Part shown: in pieces, positions 1-10,260 of the stretch
Layout: every line of letters begins with the position of its first letter
Position numbering within the stretch: position 1 is the stretch's first letter
Source: Acinetobacter seifertii
GTDB taxonomy: Bacteria; Pseudomonadota; Gammaproteobacteria; Pseudomonadales; Moraxellaceae
DNA length: 64,000 nucleotides
Reading direction: 5' to 3'
NCBI RefSeq assembly: GCF_000368065.1
Contig: NZ_KB851200.1
Coordinates: 2,039,204 to 2,103,203, forward strand
Translations under genes and position numbers: made by a program
The notes under the pieces: model-generated
What the model was told of the DNA's origin: nothing
Databases searched by the model: none
The model's input: the letters and a program-made list of their open reading frames with translations, nothing else

Positions 1-97
1 TCTTCACTGAAACTTTGAAAATTATGCGATATTTTAACTGCGCTTGCGTTAGAATAAGCAGCTATTTTTCTCACCCTATGTCATTAAGTCGATCCGT

Positions 98-2113
98 ATG
101 AAACAGCACTTTCCTTTAAAAGATATCCAGCAAGAAAAGCGCATTTATCGAGGTCGTATATTTTTTGCCGTAGGTCTTGTGATTATCTGTCTATTGGTAC
201 TAGCCAGCCGATACGCTTATCTGCAAATTTTTCATTACGATGAGTTCTCGACTGCATCGGATAAAAACCGTATTCGCTTACAACCGCTCCCCCCTGCTCG
301 TGGTTATATTTATGACCGTAATGGGGTTTTACTTGCTGATAATTACCCGGTTTTTACCGCAACATTAAGTAAGGCAGATGTTGAAGATCCTGATGCAGTT
401 ATTGAACAACTACAACCCATTTTAGAACTTACTCAAGAAGATGTAGACCGCTTTAAAAGTCGTATTAAAACGGCACGAAAAACTGAACGCGTTGCAATTA
501 AGCTAAACTTGACCGAGACAAACATTGCCAAGTTTAGTGAAGTTAAATACAAATTCCCTGGGGTTAGAATTGAAACCCAAATGACGCGCTATTACCCGCA
601 TGGTGAATTGTTTGCTCATGTGATCGGATATGTTGGCCGTATTAACGATAAAGAATTAAAAAGTATTGATAAAGACTTATACGCTGGAACAAACCTGATT
701 GGTAAAATTGGCGTAGAGAAAAGCTATGAAGATTTACTGCATGGAACACCAGGTTATGAATCTGTAGAAGCCGATGCTCATAGTAATGTATTGCGTCATT
801 TAGGACGTAAAGATCCAACTCGTGGTAATGACCTCTATTTATCATTAGATTATGGTTTACAAGTCGTAGCATCACAGCAACTTGCTGGTCGTCGTGGTGC
901 AATTGTTGCGATAGACCCACGTACTGGTGAAATTCTTGCGTTGGTTTCAAGCCCAAGCTTTAACCCAAACCTATTTGTGACGGGTATTAATCATAAAGAT
1001 TATAGCTCTCTACGTGACAACATCGACCAACCTCTTTATAACCGCGCTGTTCAAGGCGCATACCCTCCTGGTTCGACTATTAAACCAATGGAAGCAATGG
1101 GCGGTTTACATTATGGTATTGTCGACTGGTCTACTGCTATTTCTGACCCAGGTTATTTCCATTTACCTGGTGACTCTCACAAATTCCGTGACTGGAAAAA
1201 AACTGGTCATGGCATCGTGAACATGCACAAAGCGATTATCATGTCTTGCGATACCTATTTTTATATTTTGGCAAATCAAATGGGCATCGACCAGATGAAC
1301 CAATGGATGCGCCAATTTGGCTTTGGTCAAAAAACAGGTGTCGACTTACCAAGTGAAAGTGAAGGTTTATACCCAAGTCCAGAATGGAAAATGCGTACAC
1401 GCAAAACTAAATGGATGAAAGGTGAAACAATTTCAGTCAGTATTGGTCAAGGTGCATTTACTGCAACTCCATTACAACTTGCAATGGCAACTGCTATTAC
1501 AGCGAATCACGGCTCTCATGTAGTTCCACATGTTTTACGTGCATCGCATGGTGCAAAACCTTTTACAGTCCGTAATGCGCCTGATGGAAAAATTAATTTC
1601 AACGGTACAGACGAAGACTGGGTAAAAATGCGAGAAGCCATGATTGATGTAATTCAATCAGGTACTGGACGTGGTATCCGTACATCGCTTTATCAAATTG
1701 CCGGAAAAACAGGTACAGCACAGGTTAAAAGTATTGCACAGGGTAAACGTTATAACGAAGCTGCGCTTAGTGAACGCCAACTTGACCATGGTTTATTCGT
1801 TGGATTTGCACCTGCTGACAAACCTGAAATTGCTATTGCGGTGATTTGGGAAAATGGTCGTCATGGTGGTTCCGCAGCTCAACTTGCTAAGCCGATATTT
1901 GATTACTGGTTATTAACCCGCAATAAAAATCCGATTCGTCCAGCCAACCATCAAGTTAATGGTGGCCTTATGACAGCAGGAATTAAACCGGGTGAGCTTC
2001 CAAGTGGCGGCGAAACTGCTAGCTCTACGCCAGCACCTGCTACAACTACCGCAGCAGCATCTGCTCCACAAGCTACTCCTGCTCGCTCTGCTACAAATGA
2101 GATCGATGAATAA
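98..2113 (+). CDS. mrdA: Penicillin-binding protein 2 (peptidoglycan D,D-transpeptidase)
   Basis: Class B PBP that cross-links peptidoglycan for rod-shape elongation, anchored in the inner membrane with RodA as usual partner. Seen: an N-terminal membrane segment at about residues 20-40, the dimerisation domain, then the transpeptidase domain with SxxK (S326-T-I-K329), a SCD triad motif in the middle and KTGTAQ near residue 545. The C-terminal 50 residues are rich in Ala, Thr and Pro, which is common in Acinetobacter PBP2. Length of 671 aa fits the family. rodA is not adjacent within the window. The stop codon overlaps the rsmD start by one base (TAATG), so the two are probably co-translated. 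Confidence 0.96.
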   Translation: MKQHFPLKDIQQEKRIYRGRIFFAVGLVIICLLVLASRYAYLQIFHYDEFSTASDKNRIRLQPLPPARGYIYDRNGVLLADNYPVFTATLSKADVEDPDAVIEQLQPILELTQEDVDRFKSRIKTARKTERVAIKLNLTETNIAKFSEVKYKFPGVRIETQMTRYYPHGELFAHVIGYVGRINDKELKSIDKDLYAGTNLIGKIGVEKSYEDLLHGTPGYESVEADAHSNVLRHLGRKDPTRGNDLYLSLDYGLQVVASQQLAGRRGAIVAIDPRTGEILALVSSPSFNPNLFVTGINHKDYSSLRDNIDQPLYNRAVQGAYPPGSTIKPMEAMGGLHYGIVDWSTAISDPGYFHLPGDSHKFRDWKKTGHGIVNMHKAIIMSCDTYFYILANQMGIDQMNQWMRQFGFGQKTGVDLPSESEGLYPSPEWKMRTRKTKWMKGETISVSIGQGAFTATPLQLAMATAITANHGSHVVPHVLRASHGAKPFTVRNAPDGKINFNGTDEDWVKMREAMIDVIQSGTGRGIRTSLYQIAGKTGTAQVKSIAQGKRYNEAALSERQLDHGLFVGFAPADKPEIAIAVIWENGRHGGSAAQLAKPIFDYWLLTRNKNPIRPANHQVNGGLMTAGIKPGELPSGGETASSTPAPATTTAAASAPQATPARSATNEIDE

Positions 2114-2658
2114 TGAAAAATCAATTACGCATTATTGGGGGCGAATGGAAAAGACGAGTTTTACCATTCGCAAGTATTGAAGGTTTAAGACCTACCCCAG
2201 ATCGTGTTCGTGAAACGTTATTTAATTGGCTCATGTGGGACATTCAAAATGCTCAGGTTCTCGACATCTGTACAGGTTCTGGTGCATTAGGCTTTGAAGC
2301 ACTTTCACGCGGTGCCGCATCTGTTTACATGATTGAACCAGATAAGACTCAAGCACGATTTTTAAAAGAGAATATCCAGCTTTTAAAAGCGCAGAATTGT
2401 CATTTAGTCAATGCAACTGCTCAGCAAGCATTACCGCGCTTAAAAGAACAATTTGATGTCGTTTTTTTAGATCCACCTTATAGCCTCGATCTATGGCAAG
2501 AGCTCGCTCAATTGGCAGATTCACACATTAAAAAGAATGGATACATTTATGTTGAAGCTGACCGAGATTTATCTCAGCTTCATCTTCCTGCATCATGGCA
2601 ACAAGTGAAAACCACTAAAGCAGGTACAGTCCACGCAGGGCTTTATCAGAAAATTTAA
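2113..2658 (+). CDS. rsmD: 16S rRNA (guanine(966)-N(2))-methyltransferase RsmD
   Basis: Methylates G966 of 16S rRNA in the assembled 30S particle, using S-adenosylmethionine. Seen: the N-terminal basic segment with LRPTPDRVRETLFNWL, the SAM-binding motif around DICTGSGALGFEALSRGA, and the catalytic N6/N2-type motif DPPY. The length of 181 aa is slightly shorter than E. coli RsmD (198 aa). It overlaps the mrdA stop by one base, indicating coupling. No separate promoter is visible. Confidence 0.95.
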   Translation: MKNQLRIIGGEWKRRVLPFASIEGLRPTPDRVRETLFNWLMWDIQNAQVLDICTGSGALGFEALSRGAASVYMIEPDKTQARFLKENIQLLKAQNCHLVNATAQQALPRLKEQFDVVFLDPPYSLDLWQELAQLADSHIKKNGYIYVEADRDLSQLHLPASWQQVKTTKAGTVHAGLYQKI

Positions 2659-2691
2659 ACATGTAGGATTTTATAAAGAACTAATTTATCT

Positions 2692-2746
2692 GATCTATTT
2701 ATTTGAATGAGACTATTTTTATTTTGTATTTCAGAATAAATAGATC
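2692..2746. repeat. Perfect 11-bp inverted repeat between convergent genes
   Basis: GATCTATTTAT at 2692-2702 is exactly inverted as ATAAATAGATC at 2736-2746. The right arm lies in the last codons of the minus-strand gene. It could form a long-loop hairpin at the meeting point of two convergent transcripts, but lacks the usual GC-rich stem of an intrinsic terminator. Confidence 0.5.
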
Positions 2747-3186
2747 GTAAAAAATCGTATGAGTTGACCTCGATCATAAGGAAAACTCGAAATATATTCA
2801 TAACCAATTTTCAATCTTGGATTAACACTATAATTAACTCCATATCCAACTGAAATAGATAAATCTTGAATATTAATATGATTCGTTAAACCATTACTGT
2901 TTTTGTTCTGAAGTTGCCCGGTATCATAGGCCGTATAATTATAAATTACCCAACGCTCATTTGAATAAAACTCGTTTTTGAGCACATTATAGTTATTAAC
3001 TTCATCGTCATGCTCAATGGCTAACCGCCTTTGTTCCAAGTTTAAATCTGATTGATCTAATAACTGCTCTGTATCTAGTAAAGTAGAATCACTTTCTGGT
3101 TGAAAAAAATCATAGGCCTGAACATATCCACTGTAAAAGATAATCAGCGCTGTAAAAACAGGATAAATATTTTTATGCACACACAT
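2731..3186 (-). CDS. Unknown secreted protein, beta-rich C-terminus
   Basis: Not recognised. The ATG at 3186 gives 151 aa; a TTG further upstream at 3204 would lie inside the urease-operon terminator hairpin and is less likely. Seen: an N-terminal hydrophobic signal-like segment ending GYVQA, a polar middle rich in Asp, Glu and Asn, and a C-terminal third of alternating hydrophobic residues (SISVGYGVNYSV, RLKIGYEYI) ending in Phe, as in outer-membrane beta-barrel ends. A short or decayed outer-membrane protein is possible but not shown. It follows ureJ on the same strand, separated by a terminator, and no clear ribosome binding site is visible. Confidence 0.6.
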   Translation of the reverse strand: MCVHKNIYPVFTALIIFYSGYVQAYDFFQPESDSTLLDTEQLLDQSDLNLEQRRLAIEHDDEVNNYNVLKNEFYSNERWVIYNYTAYDTGQLQNKNSNGLTNHINIQDLSISVGYGVNYSVNPRLKIGYEYISSFPYDRGQLIRFFTIYLF

Positions 3187-3202
3187 TTTATTTTGCAAAT
3201 AC

Positions 3203-3231
3203 AAAAAGGTAGCTTAAAGCTACCTTTTTTT
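3203..3231 (-). terminator. Intrinsic terminator of the urease operon
   Basis: Stem GGTAGCT/AGCTACC with loop TAA, extended by A and T tracts on both sides, 12 bases downstream of the ureJ stop. The A/T tracts make it potentially active on both strands. Confidence 0.85.
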
Positions 3232-3243
3232 GCAAGGGTTTAA

Positions 3244-3813
3244 TTAACTTAAACCAATAACTGCAACAATTGCTGTGCAAGTACCCATAATTTTTTTGCC
3301 ATAAGGTACATATCGCGTAAACAATGCACCTAGTGCTAAGCCACAGCAATAGATAATTGCCATACCAGTAACCATACCAGCTACTAATGCAGCAATATGT
3401 CCCGCATGTGCGAGTTCAACACCATGCGCTATACCATGAAAGCTTGCGAGTAATGCAGCAGCAATAGGTAAAATCCGATTTGATTTTGTCCATAGTGCAA
3501 TCGCTGTAACAATCAAAGAAGCAATAATGCCGTATTCAGCAATACTGGCTGGTACTAAACCTTCAGCACCTACTAAAAAACCAACAATCAAAGTAATGCT
3601 TAGTGTAATGACACCAGCAATTTTCCATTGTTTAGCGGCTGACCATAACAAGATACCAAAACCTAAAGCCATGACTAAATGATCAAGCCCAGTAAAAGGG
3701 TGAATAAAACCTGCCATAAACCCTGAATGTGCATGATCATGTCCCGGATGTGCCATGGCTAATGCCGGTAACATGCTAAGGAGCCCAATGCCCCATTTCT
3801 TAATGAAGTTCAT
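3244..3813 (-). CDS. ureJ: HupE/UreJ family membrane protein (putative nickel transport)
   Basis: Small polytopic membrane protein of the HupE/UreJ family, believed to supply nickel to urease or hydrogenase maturation. Seen: a signal-like N-terminus ending ALAMA, directly followed by the family hallmark HPGHDHAHSG and then HPFTGLDHLVMA, and about six hydrophobic segments up to the C-terminus. The 189-aa length is typical. It is the last gene of the urease operon, 9 bp after ureG, and is followed by a terminator. The nickel role is family knowledge plus context; transport is not proven by sequence. Confidence 0.92.
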   Translation of the reverse strand: MNFIKKWGIGLLSMLPALAMAHPGHDHAHSGFMAGFIHPFTGLDHLVMALGFGILLWSAAKQWKIAGVITLSITLIVGFLVGAEGLVPASIAEYGIIASLIVTAIALWTKSNRILPIAAALLASFHGIAHGVELAHAGHIAALVAGMVTGMAIIYCCGLALGALFTRYVPYGKKIMGTCTAIVAVIGLS

Positions 3814-3822
3814 AGTTACTCC

Positions 3823-4437
3823 TTAAGCCTTAAACAGCCCTTGTTTCTCAATAAATTGAATAATTTGTTCAAGCCCATCTTGTGTTTTCATGTTTGAAAA
3901 TAAAAATGGCTTTTCACCGCGCATGCGTTTCGCATCTTGGTTCATGACATCAAGGTTTGCACCGACCATTGGTGCAAGGTCAGTTTTATTAATAATCAGT
4001 AAATCTGACTTGGTAATACCCGGCCCGCCTTTACGAGGGATTTTTTCTCCACCTGCCACATCAATAACATACAAAGTTAAATCAGAGAGCTCTGGGCTAA
4101 ATGTCGCGGCTAAATTATCACCACCACTTTCAATAATAATAAGCTCTAAGCCATCAAATTTTTCGCATAGATCATCAATCGCAGCCAAGTTAATTGAGGC
4201 ATCTTCACGAATTGCTGTGTGTGGGCAACCACCAGTTTCCACACCCACAATACGATCTGGCGACATCGCTTCATTACGGGTTAAAAAGTTTGAGTCTTCT
4301 TTGGTATAAATATCGTTTGTCACTACAGCCATATTGTATTTATCACGCAAGGCACGGCATAAGTTAAGCGTAAGTGCTGTTTTACCCGAACCTACTGGTC
4401 CACCAATTCCAACTCTTAACGGGCTACGTTCTGTCAT
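3823..4437 (-). CDS. ureG: Urease accessory GTPase UreG
   Basis: SIMIBI-class GTPase that powers nickel delivery to apo-urease in the UreDFG-UreE maturation complex. Seen: P-loop [12 protein letters not shown] at residues 11-22, the nickel-binding CPH motif in [13 protein letters not shown], an ESGGDNLAA switch region, and the NKTD guanine-specificity motif. 204 aa matches the family. It lies 24 bp after ureF and 9 bp before ureJ. Confidence 0.98.
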   Translation of the reverse strand: MTERSPLRVGIGGPVGSGKTALTLNLCRALRDKYNMAVVTNDIYTKEDSNFLTRNEAMSPDRIVGVETGGCPHTAIREDASINLAAIDDLCEKFDGLELIIIESGGDNLAATFSPELSDLTLYVIDVAGGEKIPRKGGPGITKSDLLIINKTDLAPMVGANLDVMNQDAKRMRGEKPFLFSNMKTQDGLEQIIQFIEKQGLFKA

Positions 4438-4461
4438 GATTTTTATCCTTTTTTCCTAAAC

Positions 4462-5127
4462 TTAAGATCTGAATAACCGTGAATATTGTGTCTCGTGTTT
4501 CATGCTCAGCATGGCATAACGAGGTAAAGCGCTGCTTAATTGTTCATCATTAAGTTTCAAAGCTTTCTGTACTGCCTCTGGTACTAAACCATGCAAGTGC
4601 CATAAAATTCTTTGCCCAGCCATTTGTCCCAATGGAACCGTTTTTACTGCTGCCAAAACCTGATTTTCTAAAACAGTAAAAGTATAAGCAGTAAGCACAT
4701 CCTCTTCTTTAAGCTCTAAACGCCCACAAAGCTGCGCATAGACAGGCACAAAACCAAACTGCTTTTTAACCTCAACCGTTTTTTTTAAAACATCTTTAAT
4801 CCATGCATTTAAAGAAAATGCCAACTGCTGCGATTCAGCCAAAAGCTCTTTACTTTCTCGACTCGCCTTATATAAATTTGCCCAAGTCAGGAATTCATCT
4901 GGTTCATCATAATGTTGCATAAGACGTTTGAGTACCGGTAGCTCAAACCTCACTAACAGCATTTCAAGAACTTCTTCAAAGTAAGCAATTGCTGAGCTTT
5001 CATCGTGTATTAAGCCAATATCGATGGCTGTTTCCACGCCTTGTGAATAACAATACGCTCCAACTGGCAGTGCCGTTGAAGACAATGTCAGCAATTGCAG
5101 TAATTGCGCAGCATTATGAATGGACAT
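4462..5127 (-). CDS. ureF: Urease accessory protein UreF
   Basis: All-helical maturation factor that bridges UreD and UreG and gates GTP hydrolysis during nickel insertion. Seen: the family N-terminus [24 protein letters not shown] (only part quoted by family resemblance: [10 protein letters not shown]), and a central [15 protein letters not shown] stretch. 221 aa is typical. Its start overlaps the ureE end by 14 bp, so translation is probably coupled. Confidence 0.96.
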   Translation of the reverse strand: MSIHNAAQLLQLLTLSSTALPVGAYCYSQGVETAIDIGLIHDESSAIAYFEEVLEMLLVRFELPVLKRLMQHYDEPDEFLTWANLYKASRESKELLAESQQLAFSLNAWIKDVLKKTVEVKKQFGFVPVYAQLCGRLELKEEDVLTAYTFTVLENQVLAAVKTVPLGQMAGQRILWHLHGLVPEAVQKALKLNDEQLSSALPRYAMLSMKHETQYSRLFRS

Positions 5128-5596
5128 GGTGTAAAGCTTTGATTGGGCTTAAGCGATGGTCATGACTATGCTGAGCATAGGCACCGCTTTCAGGTTCAAA
5201 AGGATGATCTGTTTCTGTCACTGTGAGCCCCAATCCTTCTACCATTTCTGCAAGCACATGATCAGGCTCAAAATACAAAGCTGTAGGTGTGAGCATTAAT
5301 GGTACATGTCTATTACCTAAGTGATAGGCAGCTTTAAGTAAATCAAAATCGGTTTTAGCACTAACTTGCATTAAACGTTCAGGTTTTGCGTCAACACGTA
5401 ATACATCACCCTCTTGGGTTGCAATATACGAACCACTACGCAAAATTCCAGTACGCGGCAAATCAGCTCCAATATCTACGCCACTTGCCAAGGCAGCTCG
5501 AAAACGTGATTTTTGACGGGTATCAAAAGTTAGTTCAACCGTTTCAAATGCCTGATCAGGAGAAATATCTTCAAGACGTTGGGTATAGATTTTCAT
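5114..5596 (-). CDS. ureE: Urease accessory protein UreE (nickel metallochaperone)
   Basis: Dimeric nickel chaperone that hands Ni(II) to the UreDFG complex. Seen: an N-terminal peptide-binding domain and the metal-binding domain with the conserved GNRHVPL histidine. The C-terminus carries only a short His-containing tail ([18 protein letters not shown]), unlike the long polyhistidine tail of Klebsiella. 160 aa. It sits between ureC (70 bp upstream) and ureF (14-bp overlap). Confidence 0.96.
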   Translation of the reverse strand: MKIYTQRLEDISPDQAFETVELTFDTRQKSRFRAALASGVDIGADLPRTGILRSGSYIATQEGDVLRVDAKPERLMQVSAKTDFDLLKAAYHLGNRHVPLMLTPTALYFEPDHVLAEMVEGLGLTVTETDHPFEPESGAYAQHSHDHRLSPIKALHHVHS

Positions 5597-5666
5597 TTAA
5601 TTTTTCTCTCCTTTATTCAGTTCATATGTATAAATTCATAAAACAAAATCATTTCAATAAAACTTA

Positions 5667-7367
5667 TCAAAACAAGAAATAACGCTGAGCCATTGGTAAT
5701 ACGTCAGCAGGTTCACAAGTTAATAGTTCACCATCTGCTCTTACTTCATAAGTTTCTGGATGCACATGCATAACTGGACAATATGTATTATGTTTCATAT
5801 CCGCTTTAGTAATTTCACGCGTATTTTGACAGGGGCTAATTAGCTTTTTAAGTTCTAACTTTTCAGCAACTTTTTCATCAATGGCTGCTTGAGATAAAAA
5901 GGTAATACAAGTGTTATGCACACCACGCGGATAGGCGCCAAACATTGGACGATAATGAACTGGTTGAGGTGTCGGAATGGAGGCATTAATGTCACCCATC
6001 GGCGCCGCCGCGATCATGCCGCCTTTAATAATCATGGAAGGCTTCACACCAAAAAAGGCCGGCTTCCATAACACCAGATCAGCAAGTTTTCCGACCTCAA
6101 TCGAACCAATTTCATGACTTAAACCATGGGTAATGGCTGGGTTAATTGTATATTTAGCAATGTAACGTTTAACGCGATTGTTATCATGAAACTCGTTGTC
6201 ACCCTCTAGAGGACCACGTTGAATTTTCATTTTGTGTGCAGTTTGCCAAGTTCGTAAAATCACCTCACCCACGCGCCCCATCGCCTGAGAGTCAGAAGAC
6301 ATCATGGCAATTGCACCTAGGTCTTGCAGAATATCTTCGGCAGCAATGGTTTCACGACGAATACGACTTTCTGCAAAAGCAATATCTTCAGCAATTGCAG
6401 GGTCTAAATGGTGACAAACCATGAGCATATCTAAATGCTCATCAATAGTATTAATGGTATAAGGTCGCGTTGGATTCGTTGAAGATGGCAACACGTTACT
6501 TTGTCCAATTGCTTTTAAAATATCTGGAGCATGTCCACCACCCGCACCTTCTGTATGGTACGTATGAATGGTACGGTCTTTAAATGCGGCCAGTGTTTCT
6601 TCTAAAAAGCCACCCTCATTTAATGTATCCGTATGAATAGCGACCTGAACATCAAACTCATCTGCCACACTCAAACAGTTATCAATCGCTGCTGGTGTTG
6701 AACCCCAGTCTTCATGTAGTTTTAGCCCAATTACTCCAGCCTTAATTTGCTCACGAATTGGGTCTGGCAAACTCAGGTTACCTTTACCTAACAGACCAAT
6801 ATTCATAGGCAAATCATCTATCGCCTGCAACATGGTCGCAATATGCCAAGGACCCGGAGTCACTGTAGTTGCCGAAGTTCCTGCTGCTGGTCCTGTACCG
6901 CCGCCCACCATTGTTGTTGTACCAGACATCAGCGCGGTTTCAACTTGTTGAGGACAAATCCAGTGAATGTGGGTATCAATACCACCTGCTGTTAAAATTT
7001 GCCCTTCACCCGCAATCACTTCTGTTGCAGCACCTAGAGGAATGGTAATGTCAGGTTGAATATCGGGGTTGCCAGCTTTTCCTATTTTCCAGATCCGGCC
7101 ATTTTTTAAGCCAACATCAGCTTTTACAATTCCCCACCAATCTACAATTAAAGCATTGGTAATGACCGTGTCAGCAACTTCATCAGCTAAAAGTTGAGAT
7201 TGTCCCATGCCATCACGAATGACTTTACCACCACCGAACTTAACTTCTTCACCATAAGTCGTTAAATCTTGCTCAACTTCAATAAAGAGCTCTGTATCAG
7301 CTAGACGAATACGATCTCCGACCGTTGGACCAAACATCTCAGCATATGCACGACGTGACATTTTCAT
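5667..7367 (-). CDS. ureC: Urease subunit alpha
   Basis: Catalytic subunit of urease, a cytosolic nickel enzyme hydrolysing urea to ammonia and carbamate. All active-site residues are in place: H133 and H135 (DTHIH), the lysine to be carbamylated K216 (GLKLHEDWG), H245, H271 in HTEGAGGGH, the mobile-flap C318-H319 (MVCHH) and D359 ([13 protein letters not shown]). These are one residue offset from Klebsiella UreC numbering, and the length of 566 aa fits. The enzyme should be active. It is 37 bp after ureB. Confidence 0.99.
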   Translation of the reverse strand: MKMSRRAYAEMFGPTVGDRIRLADTELFIEVEQDLTTYGEEVKFGGGKVIRDGMGQSQLLADEVADTVITNALIVDWWGIVKADVGLKNGRIWKIGKAGNPDIQPDITIPLGAATEVIAGEGQILTAGGIDTHIHWICPQQVETALMSGTTTMVGGGTGPAAGTSATTVTPGPWHIATMLQAIDDLPMNIGLLGKGNLSLPDPIREQIKAGVIGLKLHEDWGSTPAAIDNCLSVADEFDVQVAIHTDTLNEGGFLEETLAAFKDRTIHTYHTEGAGGGHAPDILKAIGQSNVLPSSTNPTRPYTINTIDEHLDMLMVCHHLDPAIAEDIAFAESRIRRETIAAEDILQDLGAIAMMSSDSQAMGRVGEVILRTWQTAHKMKIQRGPLEGDNEFHDNNRVKRYIAKYTINPAITHGLSHEIGSIEVGKLADLVLWKPAFFGVKPSMIIKGGMIAAAPMGDINASIPTPQPVHYRPMFGAYPRGVHNTCITFLSQAAIDEKVAEKLELKKLISPCQNTREITKADMKHNTYCPVMHVHPETYEVRADGELLTCEPADVLPMAQRYFLF

Positions 7368-7404
7368 AATTTTTTACTCATATCTTTCATTATGGTTGTT
7401 ATGT

Positions 7405-7713
7405 TTAATCCAACTTACCCATGACTCGGCCTGCAAAACCATATACTTCTCGCTTACCAGCTAAAGCGACAAGTTCCACTTCTCGGCTTTGTCCCGGTTC
7501 AAAACGGATTGCTGTACCCGCCGCAATATTTAAGCGAAAACCTTTTGCAGCTTCACGGTCGAACTGTAGTGCATCATTGGCTTCATAAAAATGAAAATGC
7601 GAACCTACCTGAATAGGTCGATCACCAACATTAGCCACCATAACTTTTAAAGTTTCACGCCCAACATTTAGCTCAATGTCAGCCTCTGGAGTAATGATTT
7701 CACCGGGGATCAT
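7405..7713 (-). CDS. ureB: Urease subunit beta
   Basis: Small structural subunit that packs with UreA and UreC into the (UreABC)3 trimer. Seen: [20 protein letters not shown] start, and the conserved [11 protein letters not shown] and [16 protein letters not shown] motifs. The 102-aa length is typical of bacteria with three separate urease subunits. It begins 11 bp after ureA. Confidence 0.98.
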   Translation of the reverse strand: MIPGEIITPEADIELNVGRETLKVMVANVGDRPIQVGSHFHFYEANDALQFDREAAKGFRLNIAAGTAIRFEPGQSREVELVALAGKREVYGFAGRVMGKLD

Positions 7714-7724
7714 AACTGCTCCTT

Positions 7725-8027
7725 TTATACGATTGGCTGATGAACAGTGACTAATTTTGAACCATCCGGAAAAGTTGCTTCGACCTGAACCTCAGCAATC
7801 ATTTCCGCTACACCATCCATAACATCTTCACGCTTTAACAAAGTCGTTCCAAAGTGCATGAGTTCACTCACTGTCATTCCATCTCGTGCACCTTCGAGTA
7901 AGGCTGCTGAAATGAAGGCAACTGCTTCCGGATAATTCAGCTTTAAACCTCGTGCTTTACGACGCTCAGCCACTAAGCCTGCGGTAAAAATGAGTAACTT
8001 ATCTTTCTCTGTTGGATTGAGTTCCAT
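7725..8027 (-). CDS. ureA: Urease subunit gamma
   Basis: Small structural subunit of urease. Seen: [20 protein letters not shown] start, and the conserved [21 protein letters not shown] and LVTVHQPI motifs. 100 aa, as in Klebsiella. It is the first structural gene of the operon, 100 bp after ureD and 11 bp before ureB. Confidence 0.98.
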   Translation of the reverse strand: MELNPTEKDKLLIFTAGLVAERRKARGLKLNYPEAVAFISAALLEGARDGMTVSELMHFGTTLLKREDVMDGVAEMIAEVQVEATFPDGSKLVTVHQPIV

Positions 8028-8127
8028 ATCTCTTTCCTAATAGCATCTAGTTTTCTTTAAGCAAAATGCGTGCTCAAAAGCAGCATACTTGTTCTAATCG
8101 TTTTTAAAATACGCAATTTAACGTAAG

Positions 8128-9003
8128 TTAGGTTTTCCAAATTCTTGGAAATTCTTCATCTAAATCAAACCAATAACGTCTTAATCTTGCGCGTATGGCC
8201 GCAAATGCATCATGACAATGCCGTACATCATTCCCTAAAAAACGTGCACAAAGCACATCTTCCAATAAAGTCAAAGTAACCGGAGCATCCATACGCATGA
8301 TTAACTCACGGACAAGTTCAACATGTTGTTCTAAATAAAATGGAGAGCGAAATTTTTCAGGCGGTACAGCCCAGAAACTTGCCATTACAGCCTGATTATT
8401 CATTCCTAAACATGAGCTTAACCAGCGATCTCCTCCCTCAAAATATAATGTATCGGCAACTAATAATTTATTTTCACGCCATAACTTAAACTGGTTGTGA
8501 TAACTGCCCTGAACAAAATTTTCAGCTCGAGCTTGCCGTCCCAATACCAGCATATCCCAACCAATGAAACTTGCTGTTTGTTCAAGGTGAATATGTGTTT
8601 CTGAGTGCGCTACAGCACCATCAAACAACATCGTCTCTTGCGGCATCCACTCTAGAATAGAGTCTTTTTTTACAGTCAAATAAATATGTTGAAAAGCCTG
8701 TTTACCATTTGTTCTATACCATTTTCCAGCCCCAGGCGTGGTAATAACGGCATGCGCCTGTTCAGCTGTTTCAATTTGAAAAGTAAGATGGTCGCCTCCT
8801 GCAATGCCGGCTGGTGGATGAACAATAATAGCGTGGCAAACTCCAGTTTTTTCAGGCCAGAGCATTTTTTGCACCCGAACAGGGCCATAATGTTTTCTAT
8901 GATTCATTATGGTGCGACTTTCTTTAAAACAAAAACCTAGTTCTAATTGCGCATACCAAAATGGTGCTAAAGAAGTATGAGAAAATTGTTGAATCCGATT
9001 CAT
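8128..9003 (-). CDS. ureD: Urease accessory protein UreD
   Basis: Scaffold of the urease activation complex (called UreH in some species); it binds apo-urease, UreF and UreG and channels nickel. Seen: family motifs [22 protein letters not shown] and [13 protein letters not shown], and a C-terminal region with [18 protein letters not shown]. 291 aa. It is the first gene of the operon, and the 195-bp gap upstream, shared with a divergent lipoprotein gene, should contain the operon promoter, although I cannot assign its boxes. Confidence 0.96.
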   Translation of the reverse strand: MNRIQQFSHTSLAPFWYAQLELGFCFKESRTIMNHRKHYGPVRVQKMLWPEKTGVCHAIIVHPPAGIAGGDHLTFQIETAEQAHAVITTPGAGKWYRTNGKQAFQHIYLTVKKDSILEWMPQETMLFDGAVAHSETHIHLEQTASFIGWDMLVLGRQARAENFVQGSYHNQFKLWRENKLLVADTLYFEGGDRWLSSCLGMNNQAVMASFWAVPPEKFRSPFYLEQHVELVRELIMRMDAPVTLTLLEDVLCARFLGNDVRHCHDAFAAIRARLRRYWFDLDEEFPRIWKT

Positions 9004-9198
9004 TTTGGCTCATTTTTATTAATGGCTTTATTTAATAAGCAAAATATGCACCATATACAAAAAGAGGTCATTACAAACTTGGAAACAATTTTTTTATTTT
9101 AATGAGTTAAAAAATCATCAATGTCTAACATAAAACCACAGTAAAGCATGGAATTATTTATACAATAGCATCCATCCTCGCTCTTATAAATTTTTTCC

Positions 9199-9522
9199 AT
9201 GAAAATCTTTTTCGTGTTAGTACCTTTTGTATTTTTAACTGGGTGTATTTTTGGCCAATCTAGTGAGGTCAAACGCGCAGAAAAACTTCTAAATAATTTC
9301 CAATGTAAAAACGTAGAAACTAGGGAGATTTCAAATAGCTCAATTAATTCTTATTACCAACAAACTTTAGCAGTAAGTAAAGAAAAAGCGACCTCTTATG
9401 TAGAAAGTTATAAAGATGGTGAGGAATTATTTGCAATGCCTTTAGACGAGGTAGTAAAAAAACAATATGAACTCTATAAATCAGCGTGTGATTCTCTAGG
9501 TGGAGTTTCTGCTCATCCATAA
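9199..9522 (+). CDS. Small predicted lipoprotein, unknown function
   Basis: Not recognised as a named family. The 107-aa product begins MKIFFVLVPFVFLTGC, a clear lipoprotein signal with lipobox LTGC, so the mature protein would start at Cys16. The rest is polar, predicted helical, with two further cysteines (FQCKN and KSACDSL) that could form a disulfide. It stands alone, divergent from the urease operon, and is followed by a strong terminator. Confidence 0.75.
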   Translation: MKIFFVLVPFVFLTGCIFGQSSEVKRAEKLLNNFQCKNVETREISNSSINSYYQQTLAVSKEKATSYVESYKDGEELFAMPLDEVVKKQYELYKSACDSLGGVSAHP

Positions 9523-9532
9523 TTTTTTAGAT

Positions 9533-9566
9533 GTATCCATTAACTCAGTTAGTGGATACTTTTTTT
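9533..9566 (+). terminator. Intrinsic terminator after the small lipoprotein gene
   Basis: Stem GTATCCATTAAC / GTTAGTGGATAC (12 bp with one T-G wobble), loop TCA, followed by seven T. Confidence 0.9.
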
Positions 9567-9723
9567 ACTCGTTATAAATTTCAATAAAAATCGTTTAAAT
9601 GAACAAAAAAATATACACTTTACCTTTTGTTAAATTTTGACTACATACAAACGCTTTTATTTTTTATGATCTTTTTCTAGGCTTTAAAGACTTTTAATTT
9701 TTATTTTTGAGGTTTTCTTCATC

Positions 9724-10203
9724 ATGAAAAAATCATTATTAGCAATTGCACTTATGAGTACTCTTCTTGTCGCATGTAACAAACATGAAAATAAAACAGA
9801 GACAACTTCTGATGCTTCTACCCCTGTACAAACTAGTGAAGCAAGTAATGCTGTTGCTGTAGATACTGAGCACTCAGCAGAAAATTCTTTAGATTGGAAT
9901 GGTAAATATACAGGTACCCTTCCATGTGCAGACTGTGAAGGCATCAAAACAGAACTAAAATTAAAAGATGATAAAACTTATGAATTGACTGAAACTTACT
10001 TAGGCAAAGGTGATACAAAACCATTTGAAACTCATGGTAAGTTTGCTTTCGATAAAGACAACACTTCTATCATTACCTTAGATAATAAAGCTGAAAATCG
10101 TAAATTCTTTATTGGCGAAAATACTGCAACTGCTTTAGATATGGAAGGTAAAAAAATTGAAGGTTCTTTGGCAGAGCACTATGTGTTGAAAAAAGAAGAT
10201 TAA
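9724..10203 (+). CDS. NlpE N-terminal-like lipoprotein
   Basis: Envelope lipoprotein related to the N-terminal domain of NlpE, the E. coli surface and copper stress sensor that signals to Cpx. Seen: signal MKKSLLAIALMSTLLVAC with the lipid-modified Cys18, a Ser/Thr/Ala-rich linker to about residue 60, then the NlpE-type motif WNGKYTGTLPCADCEGI with a CxxC, and a lipocalin-like beta-rich domain (DDKTYELTETYLGKGD). 159 aa, so the C-terminal NlpE domain is missing, as in many Acinetobacter and Pseudomonas homologues. It is monocistronic with its own terminator. Copper binding is not shown. Confidence 0.85.
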   Translation: MKKSLLAIALMSTLLVACNKHENKTETTSDASTPVQTSEASNAVAVDTEHSAENSLDWNGKYTGTLPCADCEGIKTELKLKDDKTYELTETYLGKGDTKPFETHGKFAFDKDNTSIITLDNKAENRKFFIGENTATALDMEGKKIEGSLAEHYVLKKED

Positions 10204-10217
10204 TAAATTTTTAATAT

Positions 10218-10247
10218 AAAAAACCCGCTCATTTGAGCGGGTTTTTT
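10218..10247. terminator. Bidirectional terminator between nlpE-like gene and aceA
   Basis: Perfect 14-bp stem AAAAAACCCGCTCA / TGAGCGGGTTTTTT with a two-base loop; A and T tracts serve both convergent genes. Confidence 0.95.
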
Positions 10248-10260
10248 ATGGAATCAATTC

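Noticed and set aside
642..956. ORFs lying on the opposite strand or other frame of real genes (for example inside mrdA, aceA, metH, lysS)
   Set aside because: Their codon patterns are shadows, and they lack ribosome binding sites, promoters and recognisable domains.
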